NCBI GenBank assembly: GCA_964607705.1
Contig: CAZSLI010000012.1
Coordinates: 15,246-79,245 of the forward strand
Source: CAZSLI01 sp964607705
GTDB lineage: Bacteria > Actinomycetota > Coriobacteriia > Anaerosomatales > PHET01
Reading direction: 5' to 3'
DNA length: 64,000 bases
Shown: one piece after another, positions 27,101-34,233 of the stretch
How positions within the stretch are numbered: position 1 is the first letter of the stretch
How the letters are laid out: each line of letters begins with the position of its first letter
Made by a program: the position numbers and the translations under genes
The notes under the pieces: model-generated
Database searches by the model: none
Told to the model about the DNA's origin: nothing
The model's input: the letters and a program-made list of their open reading frames with translations, nothing else

Positions 27101-27253
27101 GTCGAGCGAAGCGATCCTTGAGCGCTCAGCCGAAGGGGCCGGCTTGCCCTTAGGCGCCGGAGCGGCTCCCACCGACGCGGGAAGCAGACTCGCTACCAGT
27201 ATCCCCGAGAGGACGATATTCGCGACGAACGCCGCCGGCCGTGTGACCTTCAA
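24137..27253 (-). CDS. secreted subtilisin-like serine protease with beta-sandwich repeats
   Basis: About 1038 aa from TTG 27253, which has GGGGAG four bases upstream and gives a clean signal peptide (KVTRPAAFVANIVLSGILV...ASVGAA). The catalytic triad is visible: Asp in VGILDGGFAGLDG, His in DDHGTAVAEI, Ser in DGTSASSPHLAGAAALIL. A large insertion separates the His and Ser motifs. A PPC-like domain follows (YRIGLRPGDDLRLALSE), then at least two related Ig-like units (QRSSDNRRWTTLK and ESSDDGSTWVRAR) and a final small beta domain ending in WAVWFR. No LPXTG motif or membrane anchor is seen, so it is probably released or held by the repeats. GTG 27268 is an alternative start. Confidence 0.88.
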   Translation of the reverse strand: MKVTRPAAFVANIVLSGILVASLLPASVGAAPAPKGKPAPSAERSRIASLDSRLARFSAEAAGKTEPQTRALGKTSRLHTDGKNVTVIVRAKSGQTAAAKRAVKSLGGTDQFTTANLIQCSVPVGRLKNLATSPEVLAVRPPLRPVAAVASEGVSETGAALRHAAGNTGSGVKVGILDGGFAGLDGMLGAGLPSSVVRWEGSPTLGPEGLGTDDHGTAVAEIVHSMAPGAQLYVAQFGTELELQAASQWMVAQGVNVINMSMGYVGSTPGDGTGLINGIVDQAVAQGVFWANSAGNERRTHWRGDATDANDDRFIEFAPGDDDQIFSAQAGDYVGATLTWKDSWTNASQDYDLGLYRYDAVDGWVEVAWGDNVQDGTAGCEPREELEGRVPVTGTYAWCIYKYMATSTDVDLDLFDLSGAPLEHQVSAYSIVCPADNPSDGFMAVGAIGRAPGYTQASYSSEGPTRDGRVSPEISAPSGVHSSLYGVFDGTSASSPHLAGAAALILERAGSFTPAQLEQFLKNGSEDLGAPGPDNAYGYGRLSLPQIVSPVGSQLMTASPLAGSISAETTSVAYRIGLRPGDDLRLALSETSGPVPMSFDVIAPDGGVLRADATTADIQSVSQAGDYLVRVHKVPSIDSSDFSLTWARVRATGASVDVWPPVANYGGQVTVTAVIVDSDEVPVGAGTVLFQRSSDNRRWTTLKAVPLVDGAASAAFTPSGRTYLRAAYPGVSDVVKPSTSAVAVASRYAYLTTPSAPSKATRNRPFAVAGYLRPKHTAGSYPVKVRCYRYENSAWVLRKTVSARASTYNSVTSRYAVSLSLPYAGRWMLKAAVGADSLHAGTTSGARYVSVNPTSISASQNRTTATYGIAVKLTGVLKDSGGRGIAYKPVILESSDDGSTWVRARSLKTSSKGVVSTSVKPTANTYYRFRFAGDTTQMASVSSKRLVKSRYVELTGYGPESRRVYLEAGAALVCTQFGLDYGQPDLTLAIDAPNGATMGEWDVYDVDGSVYYDTFRAPVSGYYLVYIFTSGDWAVWFR

Positions 27254-27426
27254 TGCACTCCCCTTCACGAGATGCGGCCGGCCGTCGACCTGCGCCGACA
27301 GCTCCGCACCATACCGGCAGCCGCTGCCAGAACATCTTACACCGCTTAAGAGACATGAACGGTGGCGTGGGCGCCAGCCTGGGCCGCGTGTGTGGGCGAG
27401 GCGGTCGATGCGCGCAGACAGCACAA

Positions 27427-27455
27427 AAGCCCCGCCGAATCCGGCGAGGCTTTCG
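27427..27455 (-). terminator. terminator after tRNA-Lys
   Basis: On the minus strand AAAGCCTCGCCG-GATT-CGGCGGGGCTTTT, a near-perfect stem ending in a T-run, lies 12 bases after the tRNA-Lys 3' end. Confidence 0.85.
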
Positions 27456-27466
27456 AAGAGACGCGA

Positions 27467-27542
<76 letters not shown>

Positions 27543-27641
27543 AAACGCAAGGCGATATTCTACCCGCTTCGGCCGTGAGCGCAAGGGGTCATCCAGAACC
27601 AACCTTAAGCGACCGGGCGCCCGGGTCTTCGGCGAAGCAAA

Positions 27642-27670
27642 GCGGCCCGGCAGCAAGGCCGCCGGGCCGC
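27642..27670 (-). terminator. terminator after tRNA-His
   Basis: A perfect 10-bp stem, GCGGCCCGGC/GCCGGGCCGC, with a 9-base loop is followed on the minus strand by TTTGC, 12 bases beyond the tRNA-His 3' end. It separates the Arg-His pair from tRNA-Lys. Confidence 0.8.
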
Positions 27671-27681
27671 TTGTCTATCAC

Positions 27682-27759
27682 TGGGGTGGGTAACGGGGCT
27701 CGAACCCGCGACCTTCGGAGCCACAGTCCGACGCTCTAACCAACTGAGCTACACCCACC
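27682..27759 (-). tRNA. tRNA-His (anticodon GTG)
   Basis: Acceptor GTGGGTG pairs with TACCCAC. An extra 5' G at 27759 faces C73, the G-1:C73 identity pair of tRNA-His, and CCA is encoded. Anticodon loop CTGTGGC gives GUG. It lies 10 bases after tRNA-Arg and is probably co-transcribed with it. Confidence 0.96.
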
Positions 27760-27769
27760 ATAGGTGGCT

Positions 27770-27846
27770 TGGCACGCCCGGAGGGATTCGAACCCCCGAC
27801 CTAGAGATTAGAAGTCTCCCGCTCTATCCAGCTGAGCTACGGGCGC
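27770..27846 (-). tRNA. tRNA-Arg (anticodon TCT)
   Basis: Acceptor GCGCCCG/CGGGCGT (G1-T72 wobble), discriminator G, encoded CCA. Anticodon loop CTTCTAA within GGAGA/TCTCT gives UCU, reading AGA and AGG. Confidence 0.95.
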
Positions 27847-27870
27847 GTGAGACGTCGCATCGAAAGGACC

Positions 27871-27891
27871 GTGCCGCGAAGCGGTACGGTA
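27871..27891 (-). terminator. hairpin between tRNA-Gly and tRNA-Arg
   Basis: CCGTACCGC-TTC-GCGGCACGG on the minus strand, a 9-bp stem with one G-T pair, is followed by TCCTTTCG. It could end the Pro-Gly transcript, but it overlaps the -10 of the promoter at 27886-27914, so its role is uncertain. Confidence 0.4.
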
Positions 27892-27914
27892 CCTGCGGCG
27901 ACGCTTGTTGTCAA
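27886..27914 (-). promoter_or_regulatory. candidate promoter of tRNA-Arg/tRNA-His
   Basis: A consensus TTGACA (27914-27909) directly abuts the tRNA-Gly CCA end. A 17-base spacer leads to TACCGT (27891-27886), a weaker -10. The predicted start is about 35 bases before tRNA-Arg. Confidence 0.5.
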
Positions 27915-27990
27915 TGGAGCGGCCGACGGGACTCGAACCCGCAACAGTCAGCTTGGAAGGCTGATGCTCTACCAATTGAACTACGGCCGC
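27915..27990 (-). tRNA. tRNA-Gly (anticodon TCC)
   Basis: Acceptor GCGGCCG/CGGCCGC, discriminator T, encoded CCA. Anticodon loop CTTCCAA in TCAGC/GCTGA gives UCC. It lies four bases after tRNA-Pro, so the pair is co-transcribed. Confidence 0.96.
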
Positions 27991-27994
27991 GGTT

Positions 27995-28071
27995 TGGTCG
28001 GGCCGACAGGATTCGAACCTGCGACCCTCTGCTCCCAAAGCAGATGCGCTACCAAGCTGCGCTACAGCCCG
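27995..28071 (-). tRNA. tRNA-Pro (anticodon TGG)
   Basis: Acceptor CGGGCTG/CGGCCCG, discriminator A, encoded CCA. Anticodon loop TTTGGGA gives UGG. A -10-like TATACT on the minus strand (28119-28114) lies about 40 bases upstream and probably starts the Pro-Gly transcript. Confidence 0.96.
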
Positions 28072-28138
28072 ATCCCGCTGCCCCGCCCTGGGAAGGCGAA
28101 ACGAGCGACTGACAGTATAGCGCGCTGTGACTTGCGCG

Positions 28139-28792
28139 CTACTCCCCTTTCAGGCGGGAGCGCAGCACTCGCAAAGCGGCCCCTCGGTGCGATATCGCGT
28201 TCTTCTCGGCCATGGTCAGCTCGGCCATCGATCGGCCCGGCGTTTCGTCTGGAAGGAAGAGCGGGTCGTAGCCGAATCCGTGCTCGCCGCGGCCTTCGAA
28301 GCCGATGCGCCCCTCGCAGGTACCGTCGGCAACCCACTCGGTCCCGTCGTCGTCGATGAAGACGAGTGTGGACCTGAACCGCGCCGTCCGCCTGCCCTCG
28401 GCGACGTCTTGAAGCGCGAGCAGGAGCCGCGCGTTGTTCTCGGCATCGGTCGCGCAGGGGCCGGCGTAGCGGCTGGAGTACACGCCGGGCTCGCCATCGA
28501 GCGCATCCACCTCGAGGCCGGAGTCGTCGGCCAGCGACGCCATCCCGAACCGCTCGTGTGCGGCAACCGCCTTGATGCGGGCGTTCGCCTCGAAGGTATC
28601 GCCGTCCTCCTCGGGACTGGGCCACTCGGCATCGAGGTCGCCGGCAGCCACAAAGCGCCACCCCGGGAAGGACAACGCCGAGCGGATCTCGTCGACCTTG
28701 TGGTGGTTCCCCGTCGCCACAACGACGGTCTTGAGGACGCCGCCGGTCTCGACTGCAGGGTCGCCGGCGGATCCGACGTGCTCAGAAGCCAT
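28139..28792 (-). CDS. rdgB: XTP/dITP diphosphatase (non-canonical purine NTP pyrophosphatase)
   Basis: Hydrolyses dITP, ITP and XTP to monophosphates, keeping them out of DNA and RNA. In 217 aa: VVVATGNHHKVDEIRSAL near the N-terminus (substrate-binding SHR-like segment), LADDSGLEVDALDGEPGVYSSRYAG (metal-site Asp pair) and GFGYDPLFLPDE. The ATG at 28792 overlaps the end of rph by 11 bases, so the first ~18 residues are extra relative to the family core. Last gene of murI-MBL-rph-rdgB. Confidence 0.95.
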   Translation of the reverse strand: MASEHVGSAGDPAVETGGVLKTVVVATGNHHKVDEIRSALSFPGWRFVAAGDLDAEWPSPEEDGDTFEANARIKAVAAHERFGMASLADDSGLEVDALDGEPGVYSSRYAGPCATDAENNARLLLALQDVAEGRRTARFRSTLVFIDDDGTEWVADGTCEGRIGFEGRGEHGFGYDPLFLPDETPGRSMAELTMAEKNAISHRGAALRVLRSRLKGE

Positions 28793-29525
28793 AGGTCTCC
28801 AGCCCCTCGTCGACGACGGTGCGCTGGATCGTGAGCAGCCTGTCGATGCCCCAGGCGGCGAGGTCGAGCATGCTGTCGAGGCGTTCGCGGTCGAACGGCG
28901 TCTGCTCGCCCGTCCCCTGGACCTCGATGAAGCGGCCCTTGTCGTCCATGACGACGTTCATGTCCACCTCGGCGACCGAGTCCTCGGAATACGCGAGGTC
29001 GAGCAGCAACTCGCCGTCGACCAGACCGACGCTCGTCGCAGCGATCTGACCGAGGAGCGGGATGGACGCTATCTTGCCTGCGTCCTGCCAGCGCGCCAGC
29101 GCGTCGTGGACTGCCAGCCAGGCACCCGTGATGGCCGCCGTGCGCGTGCCGCCGTCCGCCTGGATCACATCGCAGTCGACGGTGACCGTCACCTCTCCGC
29201 CCATCGCGCCCATGTCTATCACCGAGCGAAGCGACCTGCCGATGAGGCGCTGGATCTCATGCGTGCGACCCTTGGGCCCGGTCATCGTCTCGCGACGGGA
29301 GCGCGTGTGAGTGGAGGCCGGCAGCATCGAGTACTCGGCGGTCACCCAGCCGAGTCCCGAACCGCGACGCCAGCCGCTGACGCCCTCGTCGACCGACGCG
29401 GCGCACAACACCCTCGTGTCGCCGAGCTCGAATATGCAGCTTCCCATCGCGTGCTTGAGGTAGTTGCGCGTGATACGGACGGTGCGCAGTGCTGCGGCCT
29501 CGCGGCCTTCGGATCTGGTCTTCAC
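28782..29525 (-). CDS. rph: ribonuclease PH
   Basis: Phosphorolytic 3'-5' exonuclease that trims tRNA 3' ends; 247 aa. Conserved segments include GSCIFELGDTRVLCAASVDEGV, GWVTAEYSMLP, RRETMTGPKGRTHEIQRLIGRSLR and DCDVIQADGGTRTAAITGAW. The start is GTG 29525 after GAAAGGAC, overlapping the upstream stop by four bases (GTGA). The rph-rdgB pair is conserved in Gram-positive bacteria. All tRNAs seen here already encode CCA. Confidence 0.96.
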   Translation of the reverse strand: MKTRSEGREAAALRTVRITRNYLKHAMGSCIFELGDTRVLCAASVDEGVSGWRRGSGLGWVTAEYSMLPASTHTRSRRETMTGPKGRTHEIQRLIGRSLRSVIDMGAMGGEVTVTVDCDVIQADGGTRTAAITGAWLAVHDALARWQDAGKIASIPLLGQIAATSVGLVDGELLLDLAYSEDSVAEVDMNVVMDDKGRFIEVQGTGEQTPFDRERLDSMLDLAAWGIDRLLTIQRTVVDEGLETYGF

Positions 29526-30286
29526 GACTGTCCTTTCGGAATCACGTCATAGGAATCGAACTCGCGGGCGGCGTGCGCCGGTCCGCCGAACGCCTCGGAT
29601 GCAAGGCGCTCCATCAACTCGCGGTCGTTGGTGGGCCAGACGTGCACCATAACCAGCGTGAGCGCGCCTGCGCCTGCGGCGAGCTCGCCCGCCTGGCTGG
29701 CGGTCATGTGCGGCGCCATGCCCGCGTAGCGCTCGGGCAACGTCGCCTCCGAGAGCACGAGATCGGCTCCTTCGACAGCACGCTCGACGTGCTCGCCCGG
29801 AGCCGAGTCGGCAGTGTAGGCCAACAGCGCCCCATCCGCCTCGGCACGCAGTGCGAACGTCGGCTCCGTGTGGTCGACGCCGATAGGCGTGACGGTCATG
29901 CCGGCGACCGCGACAGGCTCGTCCTCGGCGAGGACGTGGAACTCGAAGGCCTCGGTGAACTCGGCACTCCCCCGGTCCGAAAGCAGGCAGCGCATTCGCT
30001 CCTCGAGGCCCTCGGGAAGGTAGAGCGGCAGCGCCGGCGCGGGGCCTTCGGGGGCGTAGCGCAGCATGGCCTGGAGCGCGAAGAGGTCGGCGTAGTGGTC
30101 CGGGTGGTAGTGCGTGATGAAGATGGCGTCGACCGAAAGCGGGTCGCGTACCTTGCCCAGATTGGCGAGCACTCCGTTGCCGCAGTCGAACAGCACCACA
30201 GCGCCGCCGCCCTCGACCAGATGACCGGCGCACGCCTGGCCGGGGCCGGCGCAGCTTGCAGAGGATCCGAGCACGGTCAGGCGCAT
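29522..30286 (-). CDS. MBL-fold metallohydrolase (RNase Z-like family)
   Basis: 254 aa. MRLTVLGSSASCAGPGQACA starts the fold, HYHPDHYADL is the metal-binding HxHxDH motif, and later ligands are in GVDHTEPTF, YTADS and a C-terminal histidine (VMVHVWPT). It resembles the beta-lactamase-fold hydrolases related to tRNase Z and the phosphodiesterase group. The long RNase Z exosite arm is not seen, so a hydrolase or phosphodiesterase of unknown substrate is the safer call. ATG 30286 overlaps the murI end by 10 bases. Confidence 0.82.
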   Translation of the reverse strand: MRLTVLGSSASCAGPGQACAGHLVEGGGAVVLFDCGNGVLANLGKVRDPLSVDAIFITHYHPDHYADLFALQAMLRYAPEGPAPALPLYLPEGLEERMRCLLSDRGSAEFTEAFEFHVLAEDEPVAVAGMTVTPIGVDHTEPTFALRAEADGALLAYTADSAPGEHVERAVEGADLVLSEATLPERYAGMAPHMTASQAGELAAGAGALTLVMVHVWPTNDRELMERLASEAFGGPAHAAREFDSYDVIPKGQS

Positions 30287-31200
30287 GAAAGCTCCTCGGT
30301 CACGGTCGACATGAGCGACAGCATCTCGTCGTCGGGAAGGCTGGCCAATTCGTGCAACCCGACTGCCTGAACATCGCCGAGCGGCGAGCCGAACACCTTG
30401 GAGCCGAGTGCGGCGAACTCCACCGGGTCGCCGGTGGTCGCGAAGTCTCGCACCGCCGAGCCGCTCGGCTCCTCCAACTGCCCTCGACGGGCGAGGGTCT
30501 CGGCGACTTCGAGCGCGGTCTCCTCGGCAGAGCTGATCAGCTTGATGGACGGGCCGACTGTTTGCTGGATAGAAGCCGAGAGCAGCGGGAAATGCGTGCA
30601 GCCGAGCACGAGCGTGTCGACGCCGCTTCGCTTCAGCGGATCGAGATAGTCGCGTGCGATCTCGTAGAACGAGGGGCGGATGAACACGTCGGCCGTCTCG
30701 GCGAGCAGCCCCTCGACGGCGCCCGTGTCGCGCCTGAGGCCCTCCTCGACTATGTCGACGAATCGAGGTGTCGCCGCCGAGAACACGGTGACTCCCGCGT
30801 CGAGCGCGCGCACCGCTCGGCTGTAGGCGCCCGAGTCGATCGTCCCGGTCGTGCCGATGACACCGACCCGCCGGTTGCGAGTCGCCATGACCGCCGCCCG
30901 AGCTCCCGGCTCGACGACGCCGATGACCGGCACCGAGAAGGCCTTCTGGGCGAGGGACAAGCCTGCGGCCGTCGCGGTGTTGCAGGCCACGACGAGGAGC
31001 TTGACGTCGCGTGCCTCGAGCCACGAGCCGATCTCGAGGACGAAGCGGCGCACCTCGCCAAGATCGCGGGGGCCGTAGGGACAGCGGGCGGTGTCGCCCA
31101 AGTAGACAAGGGACTCGGCAGGAAGCGCGCGCGCGATCTCGCGCGCAACAGTCAGTCCCCCGAGCCCTGAATCGAAGATGCCGATCGGAGCGGATCCCAT
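30277..31200 (-). CDS. murI: glutamate racemase
   Basis: Makes D-glutamate for peptidoglycan; 307 aa. IGIFDSGLGGLTVAREI at the N-terminus, the first catalytic cysteine in VVACNTATAAG, and the second in LGCTHFPLLSASI. ATG 31200 is chosen over the longer ORF because family conservation begins there. A -10-like TATACT lies exactly six bases upstream (31212-31207), implying a leaderless transcript. Confidence 0.95.
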   Translation of the reverse strand: MGSAPIGIFDSGLGGLTVAREIARALPAESLVYLGDTARCPYGPRDLGEVRRFVLEIGSWLEARDVKLLVVACNTATAAGLSLAQKAFSVPVIGVVEPGARAAVMATRNRRVGVIGTTGTIDSGAYSRAVRALDAGVTVFSAATPRFVDIVEEGLRRDTGAVEGLLAETADVFIRPSFYEIARDYLDPLKRSGVDTLVLGCTHFPLLSASIQQTVGPSIKLISSAEETALEVAETLARRGQLEEPSGSAVRDFATTGDPVEFAALGSKVFGSPLGDVQAVGLHELASLPDDEMLSLMSTVTEELSCA

Positions 31201-31206
31201 GTGGGC

Positions 31207-31242
31207 AGTATACCGCTGTAACCTGCCGACCCCTTCTATACT
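31207..31242. promoter_or_regulatory. back-to-back promoters of murI and the hydrogenase protease
   Basis: TATACT occurs on the minus strand (31212-31207) and on the plus strand (31242 end; 31237-31242), each followed by exactly six bases and an ATG. The -10 boxes are 24 bases apart, so each -35 region abuts the other -10. Neither has a good -35 hexamer, and neither gene has a Shine-Dalgarno sequence. This is the classic layout of leaderless actinobacterial promoters; start sites are inferred. Confidence 0.6.
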
Positions 31243-31248
31243 GTGAGC

Positions 31249-31695
31249 ATGAGCAACGCGCTTGTCATCTGCATCGGCAACGTCGCCCGGGGGGATGACG
31301 GGGTCGCCCACGAGGTATGCCGCCTGCTGCAAGGCCGCGTGCGCACGGACGGCGTCGACGTGTTGGCCGCGCCGGACCTCGATATCGCCATGGCCGGGCA
31401 GGTAGCCGAGGCCTCACTCCTCGTTGTGGTGGATGCCGAGCGGCGCACCGACCCGCCCGTGCGCACCGAGAAGCTGGAGGGCGCCGCACCGGGGTCGCCC
31501 ACCGGCCACGGCATCGACGCGCCTGGGCTTCTGGCGCTGGCGCGAGTGCTCTATGGACGCGAACCAGAGGCGATGCTCGTGAGCGTCGCGGCGCCGCTGA
31601 TGGAGCACTCCACTGCTCTCTCGGATACCGCGCGGGCGTCCGCCACGGAAGCGGCCGTCGTCGTCGAGACGCTCATCTCGCAGTGGGCCGGCTAG
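31249..31695 (+). CDS. hydrogenase maturation endopeptidase (HycI/HoxW family)
   Basis: 148-aa protease that trims the C-terminal peptide of the NiFe large subunit after nickel insertion. VICIGNVARGDDGVAHEV is the GNxxRGDDGxG family start with the nickel-sensing acidic residue; DAERRTDPP and a downstream histidine (HST) fit the remaining ligand positions. It faces the hydrogenase genes, and the large subunit at 31935 has the required extension after DPCLSCATH. ATG 31249 is preferred over GTG 31243, which lies on the predicted -10 edge. Its TAG stop overlaps the opposing TAG of the 80-aa gene in the palindrome CTAG. Confidence 0.88.
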   Translation: MSNALVICIGNVARGDDGVAHEVCRLLQGRVRTDGVDVLAAPDLDIAMAGQVAEASLLVVVDAERRTDPPVRTEKLEGAAPGSPTGHGIDAPGLLALARVLYGREPEAMLVSVAAPLMEHSTALSDTARASATEAAVVVETLISQWAG

Positions 31696-31934
31696 TTGAC
31701 GAGTTGCGTCCACTGGCGCTCGGTGTCCGCTGCTCCCGCGACGCCCCACATGTCGATCACGCGCTGGTCGGCGCAGACCGCCTGAGCCAGCCTCTGGAAG
31801 TCACCAGGAGTGAGAGACACGGTGGAGACGTTCGCTGCGTTGCTCGCTGACGCCAGGATCATCATCGCCATGGCTCTGCCGAACGTGGCCTCGAGCTTAC
31901 CCCGCAGCTGGTCTACGGCGGCGAGGCAGTCCAT
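31692..31934 (-). CDS. 80-aa hydrogenase-associated protein, unknown function
   Basis: Its ATG follows the large-subunit stop with no gap, so it belongs to the hydrogenase operon. The sequence is helical, contains two isolated cysteines and ends with DQRVIDMWGVAGAADTERQWTQLVN. Small proteins ending with a similar DxRVIDMWG...W block accompany Mvh-type hydrogenases elsewhere as far as I recall. It has no known metal motif. Assembly or subunit-interface roles are possible but unsupported. Confidence 0.72.
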   Translation of the reverse strand: MDCLAAVDQLRGKLEATFGRAMAMMILASASNAANVSTVSLTPGDFQRLAQAVCADQRVIDMWGVAGAADTERQWTQLVN

Positions 31935-33344
31935 CTACCCCACCCCCCTGCTCGCCACGATCGAGCCGTCGGAGTCGTGCACGTCGATCGCGAGCGGCAT
32001 CCTTCCGATCTCGTGCGTCGCGCAGCTCAAGCACGGATCGTGCGCCCTGATGCCCAGCTCCATCTTGCGCACCGTGTCGTCCGAGGTCGCCTGCTCCCGA
32101 TCGGTGCCGGCCACGGCTTCAAGCACGGCCCTGTCCAGCGAGCCCACGTTGTGCGTCGTCGCCACGACCAGGTTGGCCTTCGTCACCTTGCCCGTGGCGT
32201 CCGCCTCATAGTGATGGATGAGCGTGCCGCGCGGCGCTTCGACCGCAGCGATGCCCGCCCCCTCGATACCACGCTCGACCTTCACACGGACCTGGTCCGA
32301 GACGATCTGGTCGTCTTCGAGTAGCGAGATGATGCGCTCCACCGAGGCGACGAGCTCCACCATGCGCGCCTGGTGGTATGCGAGGACCGCATGCACCGGT
32401 CGCCCGAGCGCCCTGAACTGGTCCATGAGACCGTGTGAACGGAAGCCCGGCATGGTATCGGCTAGATTCAGCCGCGCCAGCGGGCCGACGCGATAGGCGC
32501 CGCCCTCCGGCGATGCAAGCAGGTAGGGTTCGTTGGCATAGCTCCCGCGAAGCGGACGCTCCACGATGTGCTCCTCGTAGGCCGATGCATCGAACTCGCT
32601 GGCGACCAGCCCGCTCGGGCTCATGACGCGGATCCGGCCGTCGTACAGCGACCACTCGCCGCGGTCCATCTGAGCGAGGTAGTTGACCGGCCGCTCGCCG
32701 AACCCCGGATGCTCGGCCATCAGCCGGGCAGTGGTCTGCACCGAGAGCTCCGCGGCCGCTTCTGCATCGCCAAGCATCTCCCGGGCAAGCGCCAGCGCCT
32801 CGACCCGCTCCTCGGCGGTGATGCCCCGGCTCATACCGCCGGGAATGCACGTGACCGGATGACCGGCAAGCCCGCCCACGATCTCGACGATCCGCTGGCC
32901 GGATCGCCGCATGGCGATCGCCTTGCGTGCGAATTCAGGCTGCGCCTGGATCACGCCGAGCAGGTCGCGAGAGCCTTGCCCCTCCCCCACGAGGAAGTCA
33001 GGACCGGCAAGGAAGAAGAAGTGCAGCGCGTGGTCTTGAGCGAATCCCGCGGCATGTATGAGTTCGCGCAGCAGCCGTGCCGGGCGAGGTATGTCCACGT
33101 GATAGAGCGCGTCCACCGCCTTGACGGCAGCTACGTGGTGAGAGACAGGACAGACGCCACATACTCGGCTGGTGATGAGAGGCATCTCCCACACCATGCG
33201 CCCCTCAAGAAGCTTCTCGAAGCCCCGGAATTCAACAACGTCGAAATGCGCGTCGTCCACCGCTCCTGCGTCATTGAGGAACAGCGAGACACGGCCGTGG
33301 CCCTCGATGCGCTTCAGCGCAGGCAGCGTGATGGTCTCAGACAT
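31935..33344 (-). CDS. NiFe hydrogenase large subunit (Mvh/group 3-like)
   Basis: Catalytic subunit of 469 aa from ATG 33344 (GAGGAG upstream). The L1 motif SRVCGVCPVSHH (about residue 62) and the C-terminal L2 motif DPCLSCATH provide the four cysteine ligands of the Ni-Fe centre. Seventeen residues (EIGRMPLAIDVHDSDGSIV...) follow the L2 histidine and should be removed by the maturation protease at 31249. There is no Tat signal and no membrane anchor partner, so the enzyme is cytoplasmic. Pairing with an MvhG-like small subunit and an MvhD-bearing protein points to group 3c or a relative. Confidence 0.93.
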   Translation of the reverse strand: MSETITLPALKRIEGHGRVSLFLNDAGAVDDAHFDVVEFRGFEKLLEGRMVWEMPLITSRVCGVCPVSHHVAAVKAVDALYHVDIPRPARLLRELIHAAGFAQDHALHFFFLAGPDFLVGEGQGSRDLLGVIQAQPEFARKAIAMRRSGQRIVEIVGGLAGHPVTCIPGGMSRGITAEERVEALALAREMLGDAEAAAELSVQTTARLMAEHPGFGERPVNYLAQMDRGEWSLYDGRIRVMSPSGLVASEFDASAYEEHIVERPLRGSYANEPYLLASPEGGAYRVGPLARLNLADTMPGFRSHGLMDQFRALGRPVHAVLAYHQARMVELVASVERIISLLEDDQIVSDQVRVKVERGIEGAGIAAVEAPRGTLIHHYEADATGKVTKANLVVATTHNVGSLDRAVLEAVAGTDREQATSDDTVRKMELGIRAHDPCLSCATHEIGRMPLAIDVHDSDGSIVASRGVG

Positions 33345-34233
33345 CGGAATCACGCTCCTCGTGATCGTAGATCGCGGGAAAGACAGAGACCGGCATCGAG
33401 AAGCGATATCCGGTGCCTATCAGGTCCTCCATGAACATCAGCGCGCCTGCGGGAAGCACGGCCGCCAGCGCATCGACGGCCTTCCCGCCCTGCTCGAACT
33501 CGAGTCGACTCGGCCCGCTGCAACCCCTGCATGGCACGTTCGCCGCAGTGCAGCGCGCCCCGCAGCCCTCGCGCGTCATCGCGCCCATGCAAAGCACTCC
33601 CTGCTCAAGGAAGCACGCGTTCGGTTCTATCTCGTCGAGCTCCATGAGCGCATAGACACTGTCGGAGACGAATTGCTGCGAGTGGTGGAGCATGGCCTTC
33701 TTCTCGCGATGGCACTCGTCGCACAGATTGCGGCGAGGCATCTCCCACGCCTGCCCGGTCGCGGCCGCCGTCAGCGCACCGACGATCAGCTCGGTGCGCG
33801 GCGAACATCCCGGTACCTCCATGTCGACCGAGACGAAGTCGGTCACGGCATGCACGCGCGACTCCAGCTTCGGCAGCAGATCGGACTTGTCGGCTGCGGC
33901 GTCTCCGAATGCCGCCTCGGCGACCTCGGCGAGCGGGTAGAGGTTGCGCAACCCGCCGATGCCGCCGAGGACCGCGCACGAGCCGACCGCGACTAGAGTC
34001 TGCGCTGCGGCCCGCGCGGCCATCAGCCTGCGGCGGTCGGAATCGTTCGTGACCGCGCCTTCCACCATGATCACGTCCACCCGCGCCGGCAGCTCGTGCC
34101 CGCCGCTGAACGGCGAGTGCACGAGATCCACGACATCGAGAAGTCCCAGGAGGCCTTCGTGAGCATCGAGCAGGGAGACGTGACATCCCTCGCAGCCACC
34201 CAAGGCCACGGTCGCGAGCGTCGGCTTCGTCAT
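33337..34233 (-). CDS. NiFe hydrogenase small subunit (MvhG-like)
   Basis: 298-aa electron-transfer subunit without a Tat signal peptide. Ligands of the proximal cluster appear in GGCEGCHVSL, VGSCAVLGG and PGCSPRTELI. Further cysteines (CDECHREKK, CFLEQGVLCMGAM, CGARC, PCRGCSGP) should hold medial and distal clusters. It overlaps the HdrA-like gene (ATGA) upstream and the large subunit downstream, indicating tight co-translation. PCRGCSGP is typical of the F420/Mvh small-subunit group. Confidence 0.92.
   Translation of the reverse strand: MTKPTLATVALGGCEGCHVSLLDAHEGLLGLLDVVDLVHSPFSGGHELPARVDVIMVEGAVTNDSDRRRLMAARAAAQTLVAVGSCAVLGGIGGLRNLYPLAEVAEAAFGDAAADKSDLLPKLESRVHAVTDFVSVDMEVPGCSPRTELIVGALTAAATGQAWEMPRRNLCDECHREKKAMLHHSQQFVSDSVYALMELDEIEPNACFLEQGVLCMGAMTREGCGARCTAANVPCRGCSGPSRLEFEQGGKAVDALAAVLPAGALMFMEDLIGTGYRFSMPVSVFPAIYDHEERDSDV

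Noticed and set aside
27847..28359. 170-aa plus-strand frame across the tRNA cluster
   Set aside because: Formed by tRNA genes read from the wrong strand plus an rdgB shadow.
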